NCBI RefSeq assembly: GCF_036017035.1 | Contig: NZ_JAYXHS010000005.1 | Location: 1-64,000, forward strand | DNA length: 64,000 bases | Direction: 5' to 3' | Origin: Viridibacterium silvisoli | Lineage (GTDB): Bacteria > Pseudomonadota > Gammaproteobacteria > Burkholderiales > Rhodocyclaceae | Shown here: in pieces, positions 26,956-35,591 of the stretch | Numbering within the stretch: position 1 is the first letter of the stretch | Layout: each line of letters begins with the position of its first letter | Made by a program: the position numbers and the translations under genes | Notes under the pieces: generated by a model | Told to the model about the DNA's origin: nothing | Seen by the model: only the letters and a program-made list of their open reading frames with translations | The model's database searches: none

Positions 26956-28929
26956 TCAGGGGCGTGGCGAGGCGGGCGACGGCAGCTGCTCGAGGAAACT
27001 GACCACCTCGTCGAGCACGCGCGTCCTGCGCATGGGTGGCAGGCTTTGCCAGACGCGCTTGCCATAGGGCTTTGTGAGCATGCGCGGGTCGCAGATCATC
27101 AACACGCCCTTGTCGCGCTCGCTTCGGATCAGGCGTCCGGCGCCCTGCTTCATGTTGATGACGGCGCGCGGCAGCTGGTATTCCATGAACGGATTGCGGC
27201 CCTGCTTCTCCATCCATTCGACGCGCGCCTTGAGCACGGGGTCGTCCGGCGGTGCAAAGGGCATCTTGTCGATGACGACAACGGACAAGGCATCGCCCGG
27301 CACGTCCACGCCTTCCCAGAAGCTCTGGCTGGCGACCAGCACCGCATTTCCCAGGCGCCGGAAGCGCTCCAGCAATTCGGTGCGCGAGCCCTGCCCTTGC
27401 ACCAGCAAGGGGAAGTCGAGCTTTTCCTTCTCGAAACGCGCCTCCAGCCCGTCCCGCACGCGTTGCATTGCGCGCAACGACGTGCACAAAACGAAGGCAC
27501 GCCCCTGCGCAGCGCGAATCACCGGAAAGGCCGCGTCGATCACGGCATCCGTGTAGGACATGCTGTTGGGATCCGGCATGCCTTCCGGTGCGTAGAGCAT
27601 GGCTTGCTCGCCATACTCGAACGGGCTGCCCCACACGGCCGTCTCGGGCGGCACTTCGAGCTGCGATAAGCCCAGCTCGTTGTTGTAGTGCTCGAAGCTC
27701 CTGCCGACTGCCAGGGTGGCCGAAGTGAAAATCCAGCTCTTGGCGTTGCCTTCGACCTGCTTCTTGAAGATATCGGCGACACGCAGCGGCGTTACGTTGA
27801 GCGAGGCGGACTGGCTGAAGACCTCTACCCAACGGATCAGGTCGGGCTCCATCATCTTGCGCCAGCGCGCGACGCGGTCAGCAATCACGCTCGCACGTTG
27901 CCAGCACTTCTCCAGCCCCTCGGAGCGCTCGGCCTGCGATTCGGCCAATCGCAGGAATTCCACGAATTCGGCTTCAAGCGCATCGACTGCCTTGTGGAAT
28001 TCGAGGTTGTCGCCCATCTGCGCGTAGCCGAAGCGCGCGTTCTCGCCGCTGATGGTCAGGCGCAGGTCGCGCGCTGCTTTCTCGATGCTGCGCGTGGCGT
28101 CCTGCAGCGGCATGAAATCCTTGGCTGCCGCGATGCATTCGTGGCGCGTGTCGCGGGCGAGATCGAGAATCTGGCCCGTAGAGACGCTTTCGCCGAAAAA
28201 CAGGCTGGCAGTCTCCGGCAACTGGTGCGCCTCGTCGAATACCACCGTATTGAAGGTCGGCAGCAGTTCGGCCATGCCTTCATCGCGCAACATGATGTCA
28301 GCAAAGAACAGGTGGTGATTGACGACCACCACGTCGGCCTCCTGTGCATTACGTCGCGCTTGCATGACGAAGCACTCCTTGGCGAAGGAGCATTCCTGGC
28401 CGAGGCAGTTCTCGCGCGTCGAAGTCGCCGCCAGCCACACGGTGGCGTCTTCCGGCACCTCGGCACATTCGGCCTTGTCGCCGGTTTGCGTACGCTCCAT
28501 CCAGCGCGAGATCTGCTGGATGTAATGCACATCCTCGCGATTCATGAAGCGCCCGTCGGTCTTCGAATGCTGGATGTGGTAGTGGCAGGCGTAGTTCTGT
28601 CGCCCCTTGAGCAAGGCAATCGACACCGGCACCTTGAGGGCTTTGCGCACCGCCGGCAGGTCGCGGTGGAACAGCTGGTCCTGCAGGGTCTTCGTGCCCG
28701 TGGAAATGATCACCTTGCCACCCGACAACAAGGCCGGCACGAGGTACGCGAAGGTCTTTCCCGTACCGGTGCCCGCCTCGGCGACCAGCACCCGATTGCC
28801 CTTGATGGCGCGCGAGATGGCCCCGGCCATCTCGGCCTGTTGCGGTCGTGGCCGGAAGCCGGGAATCACGCGCGCAAGCGTGCCGTCTTCGGCGAAATGG
28901 ATAGCTACGGGATTGATTTCTTGGGACAT
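26956..28929 (-). CDS. DinG/YoaA-family ATP-dependent helicase
   Basis: A 657-residue superfamily 2, XPD-like 5'-3' DNA helicase, probably in DNA repair or replication-conflict clearance. Motif I is AEAGTGTGKTFAYLVP (about 50-65), motif II DEAH in VVFDEAHQLPE, motif VI QGAGRLIRSERDKGVL. Iron-sulphur ligands are suggested by Cys in NYACHYH and by the CLGQECSFAKEC group. The start is taken at ATG 28929 (MSQEINPVAI); the frame is open 22 codons further but without support. Divergent from the ATPase gene at 29126. YoaA or DinG cannot be separated with certainty by eye. Confidence 0.88.
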   Translation of the reverse strand: MSQEINPVAIHFAEDGTLARVIPGFRPRPQQAEMAGAISRAIKGNRVLVAEAGTGTGKTFAYLVPALLSGGKVIISTGTKTLQDQLFHRDLPAVRKALKVPVSIALLKGRQNYACHYHIQHSKTDGRFMNREDVHYIQQISRWMERTQTGDKAECAEVPEDATVWLAATSTRENCLGQECSFAKECFVMQARRNAQEADVVVVNHHLFFADIMLRDEGMAELLPTFNTVVFDEAHQLPETASLFFGESVSTGQILDLARDTRHECIAAAKDFMPLQDATRSIEKAARDLRLTISGENARFGYAQMGDNLEFHKAVDALEAEFVEFLRLAESQAERSEGLEKCWQRASVIADRVARWRKMMEPDLIRWVEVFSQSASLNVTPLRVADIFKKQVEGNAKSWIFTSATLAVGRSFEHYNNELGLSQLEVPPETAVWGSPFEYGEQAMLYAPEGMPDPNSMSYTDAVIDAAFPVIRAAQGRAFVLCTSLRAMQRVRDGLEARFEKEKLDFPLLVQGQGSRTELLERFRRLGNAVLVASQSFWEGVDVPGDALSVVVIDKMPFAPPDDPVLKARVEWMEKQGRNPFMEYQLPRAVINMKQGAGRLIRSERDKGVLMICDPRMLTKPYGKRVWQSLPPMRRTRVLDEVVSFLEQLPSPASPRP

Positions 28930-29125
28930 GGAACGGGCGGACAGAAGCTGCGTGATGTTATCACGCGGGCCCCATCGCCCCGGCCACCGCCACACTCGCC
29001 GGAAACGACTGCAAAGTCCGGAAATACGGGGTCAAAGCGTGTTCAACTGGTTTGCAGGGGCCTCTGCGCTGGGCTACAGTCCCGGGCATCCCGACGCGTA
29101 CCGCCACCACTGCCCGACAGCCCGC

Positions 29126-30955
29126 ATGCCAGAAACTGCCAACTTCGGTGCACCTGCCACTAGTCCAAGCAGCAAACACGAACCGGATCGCCGCCTGACG
29201 ATCAAGGAAGTCCTGCGCCTGATGCTGCAGGACAATTTGCTGTCAAGTGCCGAGGCGGACGAGATCTTCAACAATCGCCACCTGCACAAGTCGGGTGTGC
29301 ACCCCTTGAGCATCGTAGCCGATCAGAAACTCAAGGCACCCGAGCCGCCTCACCAGTTGCTGCACATCGAAGCGCTGACCGAATGGTTGGCGGGCAAGCT
29401 GGGCATGCAGTACATGCACATCGACCCACTGAAGATCCATTTCTCTTCAGTCACCGAGGTCATGACCAGCGCCTACGCCGCGCGCCTCAAGGTCTTGCCC
29501 GTGCAAGTCACGAGCAGCGAAGTCGTCATCGCCACCGCCCAGCCTTTCGAGCGGGACTGGGAGCGCGAACTTCAACCCATCCTGCGCAAGCCGATCCGCC
29601 GTGTACTGGCCAACCCGGTGGATATCGAACGCTTCCAGATCGAGTTCTACAACCTGGCTCGTTCAGTCAAGAACGCAGCGGGCGAGCAACGCGGCAATGC
29701 GCTCAGCACCTTCGAGCAACTGGTCGATCTCGGCGACAGCAATCGCCAGTTCGATGCCAACGAACAGCACATCGTGCGCATCGTCGACTGGCTGTGGCAG
29801 TACGCCTTCGACCAGCGCGCATCGGACATTCACGTCGAACCACGCCGCGACATCGGCATCGTGCGCTTTCGCATCGACGGCGTGCTGCATCAGGTCTATC
29901 AGCTGCCGATGACGGTCATCACCGCAATGACCAGCCGCATCAAGATTCTTGGCCGCATGGATGTCGTCGAGAAGCGCCGGCCGCAGGATGGCCGCATCAA
30001 GACACGCACGCCGCAGGGTGCAGAAGTCGAGTTACGCCTGTCCACGCTGCCAACAGCCTTCGGCGAAAAACTCGTGATGCGGATTTTCGACCCCGAAGTA
30101 CTGGTACGCAGCTTCGCCGAAATGGGCTTCACCGAGGAAGACCAGCAGCGCTGGGATTCGATGACCTGCCAGCCCAACGGCATCATCCTCGTCACCGGCC
30201 CGACCGGTTCGGGCAAGACCACCACGCTCTACTCCACGCTCAAGCAGCTGGCGACGTCTGAAGTTAACGTGTGCACCATCGAAGACCCGATCGAAATGGT
30301 CGAGGATGCCTTCAACCAGATGCAGGTACAGCAATCGATTGATCTCGGCTTCGCCGACGGTGTGCGCGCCTTGCTGCGGCAAGACCCGGACATCATGATG
30401 ATCGGCGAAATCCGCGATCTGGAAACAGCAGAGATGGCGATCCAGGCAGCATTGACCGGCCACCTCGTGCTATCCACGCTGCATACCAACGACGCCCCCT
30501 CAGCGATCACACGCCTGCTCGACATCGGCGTGGCGCCCTACCTCATCAACTCCACCCTGCTCGGCGTGATGGGACAGCGCCTCGTGCGGACGCTATGCCC
30601 GCTCTGCCGCCGGGCAAGCGCACTCGAGGGCGTGGACGAAGCGAACTGGATGCAGCTGGTCTCGCCTTTCAAGGCCGCAGCGCCCTCGCATGTCCATAAA
30701 CCGATTGGTTGCCTGGAGTGCCGCAACACCGGTTATCGCGGCCGCATGGGCATTTACGAAACCTTGCTGATGTCAGCCGCCATCCGGCAACACGTCATGG
30801 CCGGTGCCGATCTGGCCCTCATCCGCCAGACCGCCTATCGCGAGGGCATGCGACCGCTACGCATATCAGGGGCCTTGAAAGTCGCCAAGGGCATGACCAC
30901 CTTGGAAGAAGTCATCAAGGTTGCTCCGCCAGCCTCTGACGACATCCCGAATTAG
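29126..30955 (+). CDS. Orphan GspE/PilB-type secretion ATPase
   Basis: A 609-residue ATPase of the GspE/PilB/MshE family, distinct from the gspE of the T2SS operon. The N-terminal half has a GspE_N/MshEN-like domain (about 70-175, ALTEWLAGKLGMQYMHIDPLKI). The core shows ASDIHVEPR, Walker A GPTGSGKTTTL (about 355-365), CTIEDPIEMVEDAFNQMQVQ, Walker B DPDIMMIGEIRD, and a tetracysteine CPLC ... CLEC. The frame is open 173 codons upstream, overlapping dinG antisense, but ATG 29126 is where family similarity begins. No pilin or platform gene adjoins it; it may serve a type IV pilus encoded elsewhere. MshEN domains can bind c-di-GMP, but I cannot confirm that here. Confidence 0.88.
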   Translation: MPETANFGAPATSPSSKHEPDRRLTIKEVLRLMLQDNLLSSAEADEIFNNRHLHKSGVHPLSIVADQKLKAPEPPHQLLHIEALTEWLAGKLGMQYMHIDPLKIHFSSVTEVMTSAYAARLKVLPVQVTSSEVVIATAQPFERDWERELQPILRKPIRRVLANPVDIERFQIEFYNLARSVKNAAGEQRGNALSTFEQLVDLGDSNRQFDANEQHIVRIVDWLWQYAFDQRASDIHVEPRRDIGIVRFRIDGVLHQVYQLPMTVITAMTSRIKILGRMDVVEKRRPQDGRIKTRTPQGAEVELRLSTLPTAFGEKLVMRIFDPEVLVRSFAEMGFTEEDQQRWDSMTCQPNGIILVTGPTGSGKTTTLYSTLKQLATSEVNVCTIEDPIEMVEDAFNQMQVQQSIDLGFADGVRALLRQDPDIMMIGEIRDLETAEMAIQAALTGHLVLSTLHTNDAPSAITRLLDIGVAPYLINSTLLGVMGQRLVRTLCPLCRRASALEGVDEANWMQLVSPFKAAAPSHVHKPIGCLECRNTGYRGRMGIYETLLMSAAIRQHVMAGADLALIRQTAYREGMRPLRISGALKVAKGMTTLEEVIKVAPPASDDIPN

Positions 30956-31033
30956 GCGTCTGCTCCCCGCGCGGAGCCAAGTCGGGGATAATCACGCCCT
31001 CAGCAACTCATCGTCTCGCGCGAGATAGAGCAC

Positions 31034-31750
31034 TTGACCCCGGATTCCCCCCCCACCGCCAGCCCCAACGCCGCCGACAAGGCTGCGCCCGACAGATTGC
31101 GTTCGCCGTGGCAACGCTTTCTTGCATGGCTCGATATGTTTTTCGTCGATCACGGCCTGTTCCGCGCGGCCTACAACAATCTGCATGCCTTGCCCGGTGG
31201 CCTGTATCGCGCCAGCCAGCCGACCCCGCGGCAGATCCGCAAGTATCAGCAGAAGTACGGCATCAAGACCATCATCAATTTGCGCGGTGCCGACCAGACA
31301 CCCCGCTACGCCCTGCATGAAGATACCTGCCGTGCGCTGGGTATCACCCTCGTGAATCACAAGGGCATCCTGTCGCGCAGCGCGCCGGAAGTCGACGCCG
31401 TGCTGGCAACAAAAGAGATGTTCGACAACATCGAATACCCGGCCCTGATTCACTGCAAATCGGGTGCAGACCGCGCAGGTTTTGCCAGCGCCCTGTACCG
31501 CATGTTCCGTCTGCATGACCCGGTGACCAAGGCCGAAGCCGAGCTGGACTGGCGCTATGGCCACTTCAAGGGCTCGAAGACGGGCATCCTCGATTTCTTC
31601 TTCGAGGAGTACCAGGCGTTCAACGAGAAACAACCAACGGACTTCATGACCTGGCTGACACAGCACTATGATCGCGACGCGCTGAAGTCGAAGTTCAAGG
31701 CTGGCGGCGCAGCCGACTTCGTCGTCGACAAAGTGCTGCATCGCGAATGA
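31034..31750 (+). CDS. Dual-specificity/tyrosine phosphatase-like protein (CX5R)
   Basis: A 238-residue protein of the cysteine phosphatase superfamily. The P-loop is HCKSGADRAG (His140, Cys141, Arg147), the HCxxGxxR signature. Upstream, GLYRASQPTPRQIRKYQQKYGIKTIINLRG matches the DSP/PTP-like start found in bacterial phosphatases related to plant and fungal Siw14. There is no signal peptide. Translation probably starts at TTG 31034 with a GAGATAGAG upstream; no ATG or GTG is available in frame nearby. msbA begins 28 bases after the stop, so the two may be co-transcribed; the substrate is unknown. Confidence 0.8.
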   Translation: MTPDSPPTASPNAADKAAPDRLRSPWQRFLAWLDMFFVDHGLFRAAYNNLHALPGGLYRASQPTPRQIRKYQQKYGIKTIINLRGADQTPRYALHEDTCRALGITLVNHKGILSRSAPEVDAVLATKEMFDNIEYPALIHCKSGADRAGFASALYRMFRLHDPVTKAEAELDWRYGHFKGSKTGILDFFFEEYQAFNEKQPTDFMTWLTQHYDRDALKSKFKAGGAADFVVDKVLHRE

Positions 31751-31778
31751 GCCTATTGCGAATCCCGAGAGACGCCCG

Positions 31779-33608
31779 GTGAAAGAATCCTTCCTCCTCT
31801 ACAAGCGACTGCTCGGCTACATCCGCCCTTACTGGCGTGTCGTGCTCTTGTCATTCCTGGCGATGGCTGTCGGTGCATTGTGCGCGCCCGCCATGCCTGC
31901 CCTGCTACAGCCCCTCATCGACAACTTCAACGCCCGCAGCGACGCGGTGAGTGCTGCGCCCACAACAGCAGTCGCCGCCCACGGCATGCTGGCCCAAATG
32001 AGCACCTGGGTCGACCAACTCAAGGCGGCGCTGCGACAGGACATTCGCCTGATCCCCCTGCTCATCCTCGTCGTTGCCATCGTCAAGGGCATCACCGACT
32101 ACGTGGCGAGCGTGGCGAGCCAGTGGGTGTCCAACAAGGCCATCCAGGACATTCGCGAGGACGTGTTCCGTCACCAGATCCTCTTGCCTGTCGCGGAGCA
32201 TCAGAAGCAGACCTCGGGCCGCATGCTGTCGCGCATTTCATACGATATCGGCCAGGCCGGCAGCGCCTTGTCTACCGCGTGGATCGTCGTCATCCAGGAT
32301 TCGCTGACCATCCTGTTCCTCACCGTCACCCTGCTCGTCACGGCCTGGGAACTGACGCTGGTGATCCTTGCCATTGCGCCCGTGATCGCCTGGATCATCC
32401 GCATGGCCAGCTCCAAAATGCGCTCCTCCAGCCGCGACATGCAGAGCACGATGGCCCTGCTCACCAACATCGTCGAGGAGTCCATTGCCGGCCTCAAGGA
32501 GATCAAGATCTTCGGCACCCAGGCGCACGAGAACGAGCGTTTCAAGCGCGTCGGCAACCAGTTGCGGCGCGAGTCGATGCGCGTCGTACGCGTCTCTTCG
32601 CTCAACGTACCGCTCGTACAGATCCTCGCCTCCGCGGCAATCGCTATCGTCATTTTCGTCGCGACGTCTTTGTCCGCCAGTCGTGATTTCTCGTCGGGCC
32701 AGTTCGTCGCCTACATCACCACCATGGCGCTGCTGTTCGAACCGATCCGCCGCCTGACGAATGTGAACTCGACCATCCAGCGTGGCCTCGCGGGCGCACA
32801 AAGCATTTTCGAGTTACTCGACACGCCGCCTGAAACCGATCAAGGCAAACTGCCCGCACCAAAGAGTGGCGGCGCCATCCGTTTCGAGCATCTGGGTTTC
32901 CGCTACCCGGGACAGGAGCGCGCGGCGCTGGTCGACTTCAATCTCGATGTTGCAGGCGGGGAAACAGTCGCCTTCGTCGGCGCCTCGGGCAGCGGCAAGA
33001 CGACCTTGATGAGCCTGATCGCCCGCTTCTTCGATGCGGACCAAGGCCGTATCCTGATCGACGGCGTACCCATCGACGCCATGCCACTCACCGAGCTGAG
33101 AGCGCAACTGGCGCTGGTGGGCCAGCACGCAGCCTTGTTCGACGACACGATCAGCAACAACATCGCCTATGGCCGTCAGGGCGCAACGCAGGAGGAGATC
33201 GTTCAGGCCGCATCCCAAGCCCACGCACTGGAGTTCATCCAGAACAAACCAGAGGGCTTCGCGCTGCGCATCGGCACCAACGGCAACCAGCTCTCCGGAG
33301 GCCAACGCCAACGCCTGGCCATCGCCCGCGCCTTCCTCAAGGATGCGCCCATCCTGCTGCTCGACGAAGCCACCTCGGCGCTCGACAACGAGTCTGAGCG
33401 CGTCGTGCGCGAAGCGCTGGTCGAGCTGCGCCGCAATCGCACAGTGCTGGTCATTGCTCACCGACTGACCACCATCCGCGATGCCAATCGCATTGTCGTG
33501 ATGGATCAGGGGCGTATCGTCGAGGTCGGGTCGCACACTGAGCTGCTCGCAGCCAATGGGGCCTACGCACAGCTGCTGGCCAGTGGCGAAGAAATCATTC
33601 ACGACTGA
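31779..33608 (+). CDS. msbA: Lipid A export ABC transporter MsbA
   Basis: A 609-residue half-transporter with fused membrane and ATPase domains that flips lipid A-core across the inner membrane. Six membrane helices occupy about residues 15-325 (VVLLSFLAMAVGALCAPAM; LTLVILAIAPVIAWIIRM). The ATPase part shows Walker A GASGSGKTTL (about 400-409), the ABC signature LSGGQRQRLAIARA (about 503) and Walker B ILLLDEATSALD, followed by the switch His in VIAHRLTTI. The start is GTG 31779. Closely related multidrug exporters cannot be wholly excluded, but length and motifs fit MsbA well. Confidence 0.9.
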   Translation: MKESFLLYKRLLGYIRPYWRVVLLSFLAMAVGALCAPAMPALLQPLIDNFNARSDAVSAAPTTAVAAHGMLAQMSTWVDQLKAALRQDIRLIPLLILVVAIVKGITDYVASVASQWVSNKAIQDIREDVFRHQILLPVAEHQKQTSGRMLSRISYDIGQAGSALSTAWIVVIQDSLTILFLTVTLLVTAWELTLVILAIAPVIAWIIRMASSKMRSSSRDMQSTMALLTNIVEESIAGLKEIKIFGTQAHENERFKRVGNQLRRESMRVVRVSSLNVPLVQILASAAIAIVIFVATSLSASRDFSSGQFVAYITTMALLFEPIRRLTNVNSTIQRGLAGAQSIFELLDTPPETDQGKLPAPKSGGAIRFEHLGFRYPGQERAALVDFNLDVAGGETVAFVGASGSGKTTLMSLIARFFDADQGRILIDGVPIDAMPLTELRAQLALVGQHAALFDDTISNNIAYGRQGATQEEIVQAASQAHALEFIQNKPEGFALRIGTNGNQLSGGQRQRLAIARAFLKDAPILLLDEATSALDNESERVVREALVELRRNRTVLVIAHRLTTIRDANRIVVMDQGRIVEVGSHTELLAANGAYAQLLASGEEIIHD

Positions 33609-33690
33609 CGCAGACGAAGCGGAACGGTCATCTCGGCAGGCACAATAGTCGCTTGAGAAAACCACCCTTCCCACAAAACGGAGCCCGCTC

Positions 33691-34146
33691 ATGATCGCCA
33701 CCCTCAACCATCAAGCCCTGCTGCAAGTCGCTATCGATGAAGCGATGCTTGGTCTGTCGGAAGGCGGCGTGCCCGTCGGCGGTGCGTTGTTCGCGGCCGA
33801 CGGCAGCCTGCTTGGGCGCGGCCACAATCGCCGCGTGCAGGAAGGCGATCCATCGATCCACGGCGAAACGGATGCTTTTCGCAAGGCAGGTCGCCAGCGC
33901 AGCTATCGCGACAAGATCATGGTCACGACGCTAGCACCTTGCTGGTTCTGCAGCGGCCTGATCCGCCAGTTCAATATCGGCACCGTCATCGTCGGTGAAT
34001 CGGTGAATTTTCCCGGCGGCATCGACTGGCTACGCGAGAACGGTGTGACCGTCATCGACATGGCCTCGAAGGAATGCATCGACATGATGTCTGACTACAT
34101 CATCAACAACCCGGCAGTGTGGAACGAGGACATCGGCGAAGAATGA
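33691..34146 (+). CDS. Cytosine deaminase, fungal (FCY1-like) type
   Basis: A 151-residue zinc-dependent deaminase strikingly like yeast cytosine deaminase rather than bacterial CodA, which is an unrelated amidohydrolase. Shared patterns are EGGVPVGG, LGRGHN, the zinc/proton-shuttle HGE (from residue 57), TTLAPCWFCSGLI with the two zinc Cys (about 84-88), IVGESVNF and the C-terminal WNEDIGEE. The expected reaction is cytosine to uracil plus ammonia; related nucleoside or creatinine-type substrates cannot be excluded. It overlaps the next gene by four bases (ATGA). Confidence 0.85.
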   Translation: MIATLNHQALLQVAIDEAMLGLSEGGVPVGGALFAADGSLLGRGHNRRVQEGDPSIHGETDAFRKAGRQRSYRDKIMVTTLAPCWFCSGLIRQFNIGTVIVGESVNFPGGIDWLRENGVTVIDMASKECIDMMSDYIINNPAVWNEDIGEE

Positions 34147-34685
34147 GAGCCTTGAAGGCCCTTCTGCGAAAGCTCTTGCGCAGCGACCCGCTGCCCACGC
34201 TCAAGCGACGAGGTCTCGTCGTTGGCGAGAACTTCTACATGCAGGACGGCTGTGTCATCGACGCCTGGCATTGCGGCCACATCCGCATCGGCAATGACGT
34301 GACGCTCGGCCCCAACGTCACAGTCCTCGCGCACGATGCCAGCACAAGACGCGCGCTGGGCCTCGTCCGTATTGCCAAGGTGAGCATCGGCGACCGTGTA
34401 TTCATCGGCGCAGGCAGCATCGTCCTGCCCGGCGTGAGCATCGGCAGTGACGTCATCATTGGCGCAGGCAGCGTCGTCACGCGTGACGTTCCGGATGGCT
34501 CCGTCGCCGCAGGCAATCCCGCGGCGGTCACCGGTAGCCTCGCGGACTACCTTGCGCGCAAACGGGAAGAGATGGCAGCCGTGCCCAATTTCGGCGAGGA
34601 ATACACCTTGCGTGCAGGAGCTGATGCCGCACGCATCGCCGAAATGAACGCCCGCATGACGGACGGCATCGGCTACATCGCCTGA
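34143..34685 (+). CDS. Left-handed beta-helix (hexapeptide) acyltransferase
   Basis: A 180-residue acyltransferase of the LbH/hexapeptide family, related to maltose/galactoside and NodL-type acetyltransferases. Hexapeptide repeats run through IRIGNDVTLGPNVTVLAHD, VSIGDRVFIGAGSIVLPGVSIGSDVIIGAGSVVTRDV and GSVAAGNPAAV (the typical family ending). An N-terminal basic helix (ALKALLRKLLRSDP) precedes the beta helix. Its ATG overlaps the stop of the deaminase gene. The acceptor (a sugar, a surface glycan or a small molecule) cannot be deduced. Confidence 0.85.
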   Translation: MRALKALLRKLLRSDPLPTLKRRGLVVGENFYMQDGCVIDAWHCGHIRIGNDVTLGPNVTVLAHDASTRRALGLVRIAKVSIGDRVFIGAGSIVLPGVSIGSDVIIGAGSVVTRDVPDGSVAAGNPAAVTGSLADYLARKREEMAAVPNFGEEYTLRAGADAARIAEMNARMTDGIGYIA

Positions 34686-34697
34686 GCGCCGAGGCGG

Positions 34698-35492
34698 CTA
34701 CTCCAGTATGTCGACCTTGAGCCACACGTCGGCGCTATTGCTCGCACGCCCTGCGCGGTACTCCAGCGTACCGCGCTGCTCGTTGCTCCGCTCGACATTG
34801 CTGCCGCCGAGAGGCAGCCACTCACCCAGTCGCCCCTCAATCCGCGTATTCAGGCTCGTGCCTTCAATGACGCCATAACGCCCAATGCGCTGGTTCTGCG
34901 GCGAAATGGTCAGCACCACGCGCTCACCCACCAGTTCGGGATGTGCCACGAAACCCGTGCCGACATCGACATACTGCGTTGTCTCTGTCACATAGCCAGT
35001 AGCCGGCTGCCGTACCATCTGGCGCATGGGAATCGGCACCGAGCGGCCGAGGAAGATGGAGGCATCACCACCATCCACCGTCTGCACCTGCTGGGTTGCA
35101 TTGCTCGAGCCTATCGTCGTGCCGGCATTGGCATTCAACTCGCCGCTTGCCCTCACGCCATCCGGCCCGATGATGACGCGCCCACTGGAAACTCCCAGAT
35201 TGCTGCCCTCAGCGTTCATGCTGCTGCCTTGACGCACCGAGATCATCAAGCGCCGCTGTGGCGTATCCAGTGCCGCCAGCGCGCGCCGGAGTTGCGCGAG
35301 GTTTTCGGGCGAAGTACGCACGAACAGCTTGCCCGCCGCGCCGGAGATGCTGCCCCCGGGTTCGAGCAGATTCTGCAGGGTCGGCAGCACCTGTTCCGGC
35401 AACCGGTATTGCAGTGGAATGATCTCGAGGCGTTGTTGCGCCACGAGCGTCACACTCCACAGCAAAGCAATGAAACAAAGGGCTTTCTTCAC
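34698..35492 (-). CDS. NolW/secretin-N-domain-like exported protein
   Basis: A 264-residue exported protein. A signal peptide (KKALCFIALLWSVTLVAQ) is followed by one secretin N-type (NolW) domain: LEIIPLQYRLPEQVLPTLQNLLEPGGSISGAAGKLFVRTSPENLAQLRRALAALD lies in residues 19-75. The rest is beta-rich, with ISPQNQRIG and GRLGEWLPLGG resembling the start of secretin core segments, but the secretin channel domain itself is missing. GTG 35492 is the chosen start, with AGGAGA about seven bases upstream. It is convergent with the acyltransferase gene. Function unknown; a secretin-associated or decayed secretin role is possible. Confidence 0.7.
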   Translation of the reverse strand: MKKALCFIALLWSVTLVAQQRLEIIPLQYRLPEQVLPTLQNLLEPGGSISGAAGKLFVRTSPENLAQLRRALAALDTPQRRLMISVRQGSSMNAEGSNLGVSSGRVIIGPDGVRASGELNANAGTTIGSSNATQQVQTVDGGDASIFLGRSVPIPMRQMVRQPATGYVTETTQYVDVGTGFVAHPELVGERVVLTISPQNQRIGRYGVIEGTSLNTRIEGRLGEWLPLGGSNVERSNEQRGTLEYRAGRASNSADVWLKVDILE

Positions 35493-35591
35493 ATCAGCTC
35501 TCCTGTCTGCACAATCCGGCAATCCATCAGAATTCGCCCGTATCACGTATCCTTCGGGCCCCATTCACGCCACCACCCTCAGGAGATCATC

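Noticed and set aside
28607..29125. N-terminal extension of the orphan secretion ATPase
   Set aside because: The frame is open but runs antisense through dinG and its promoter region; family similarity begins at ATG 29126.
34941..35591. N-terminal extension of the Gfo/Idh/MocA protein
   Set aside because: Antisense to the NolW-like gene; the Rossmann fold begins at ATG 35592, which has its own AGGAG.
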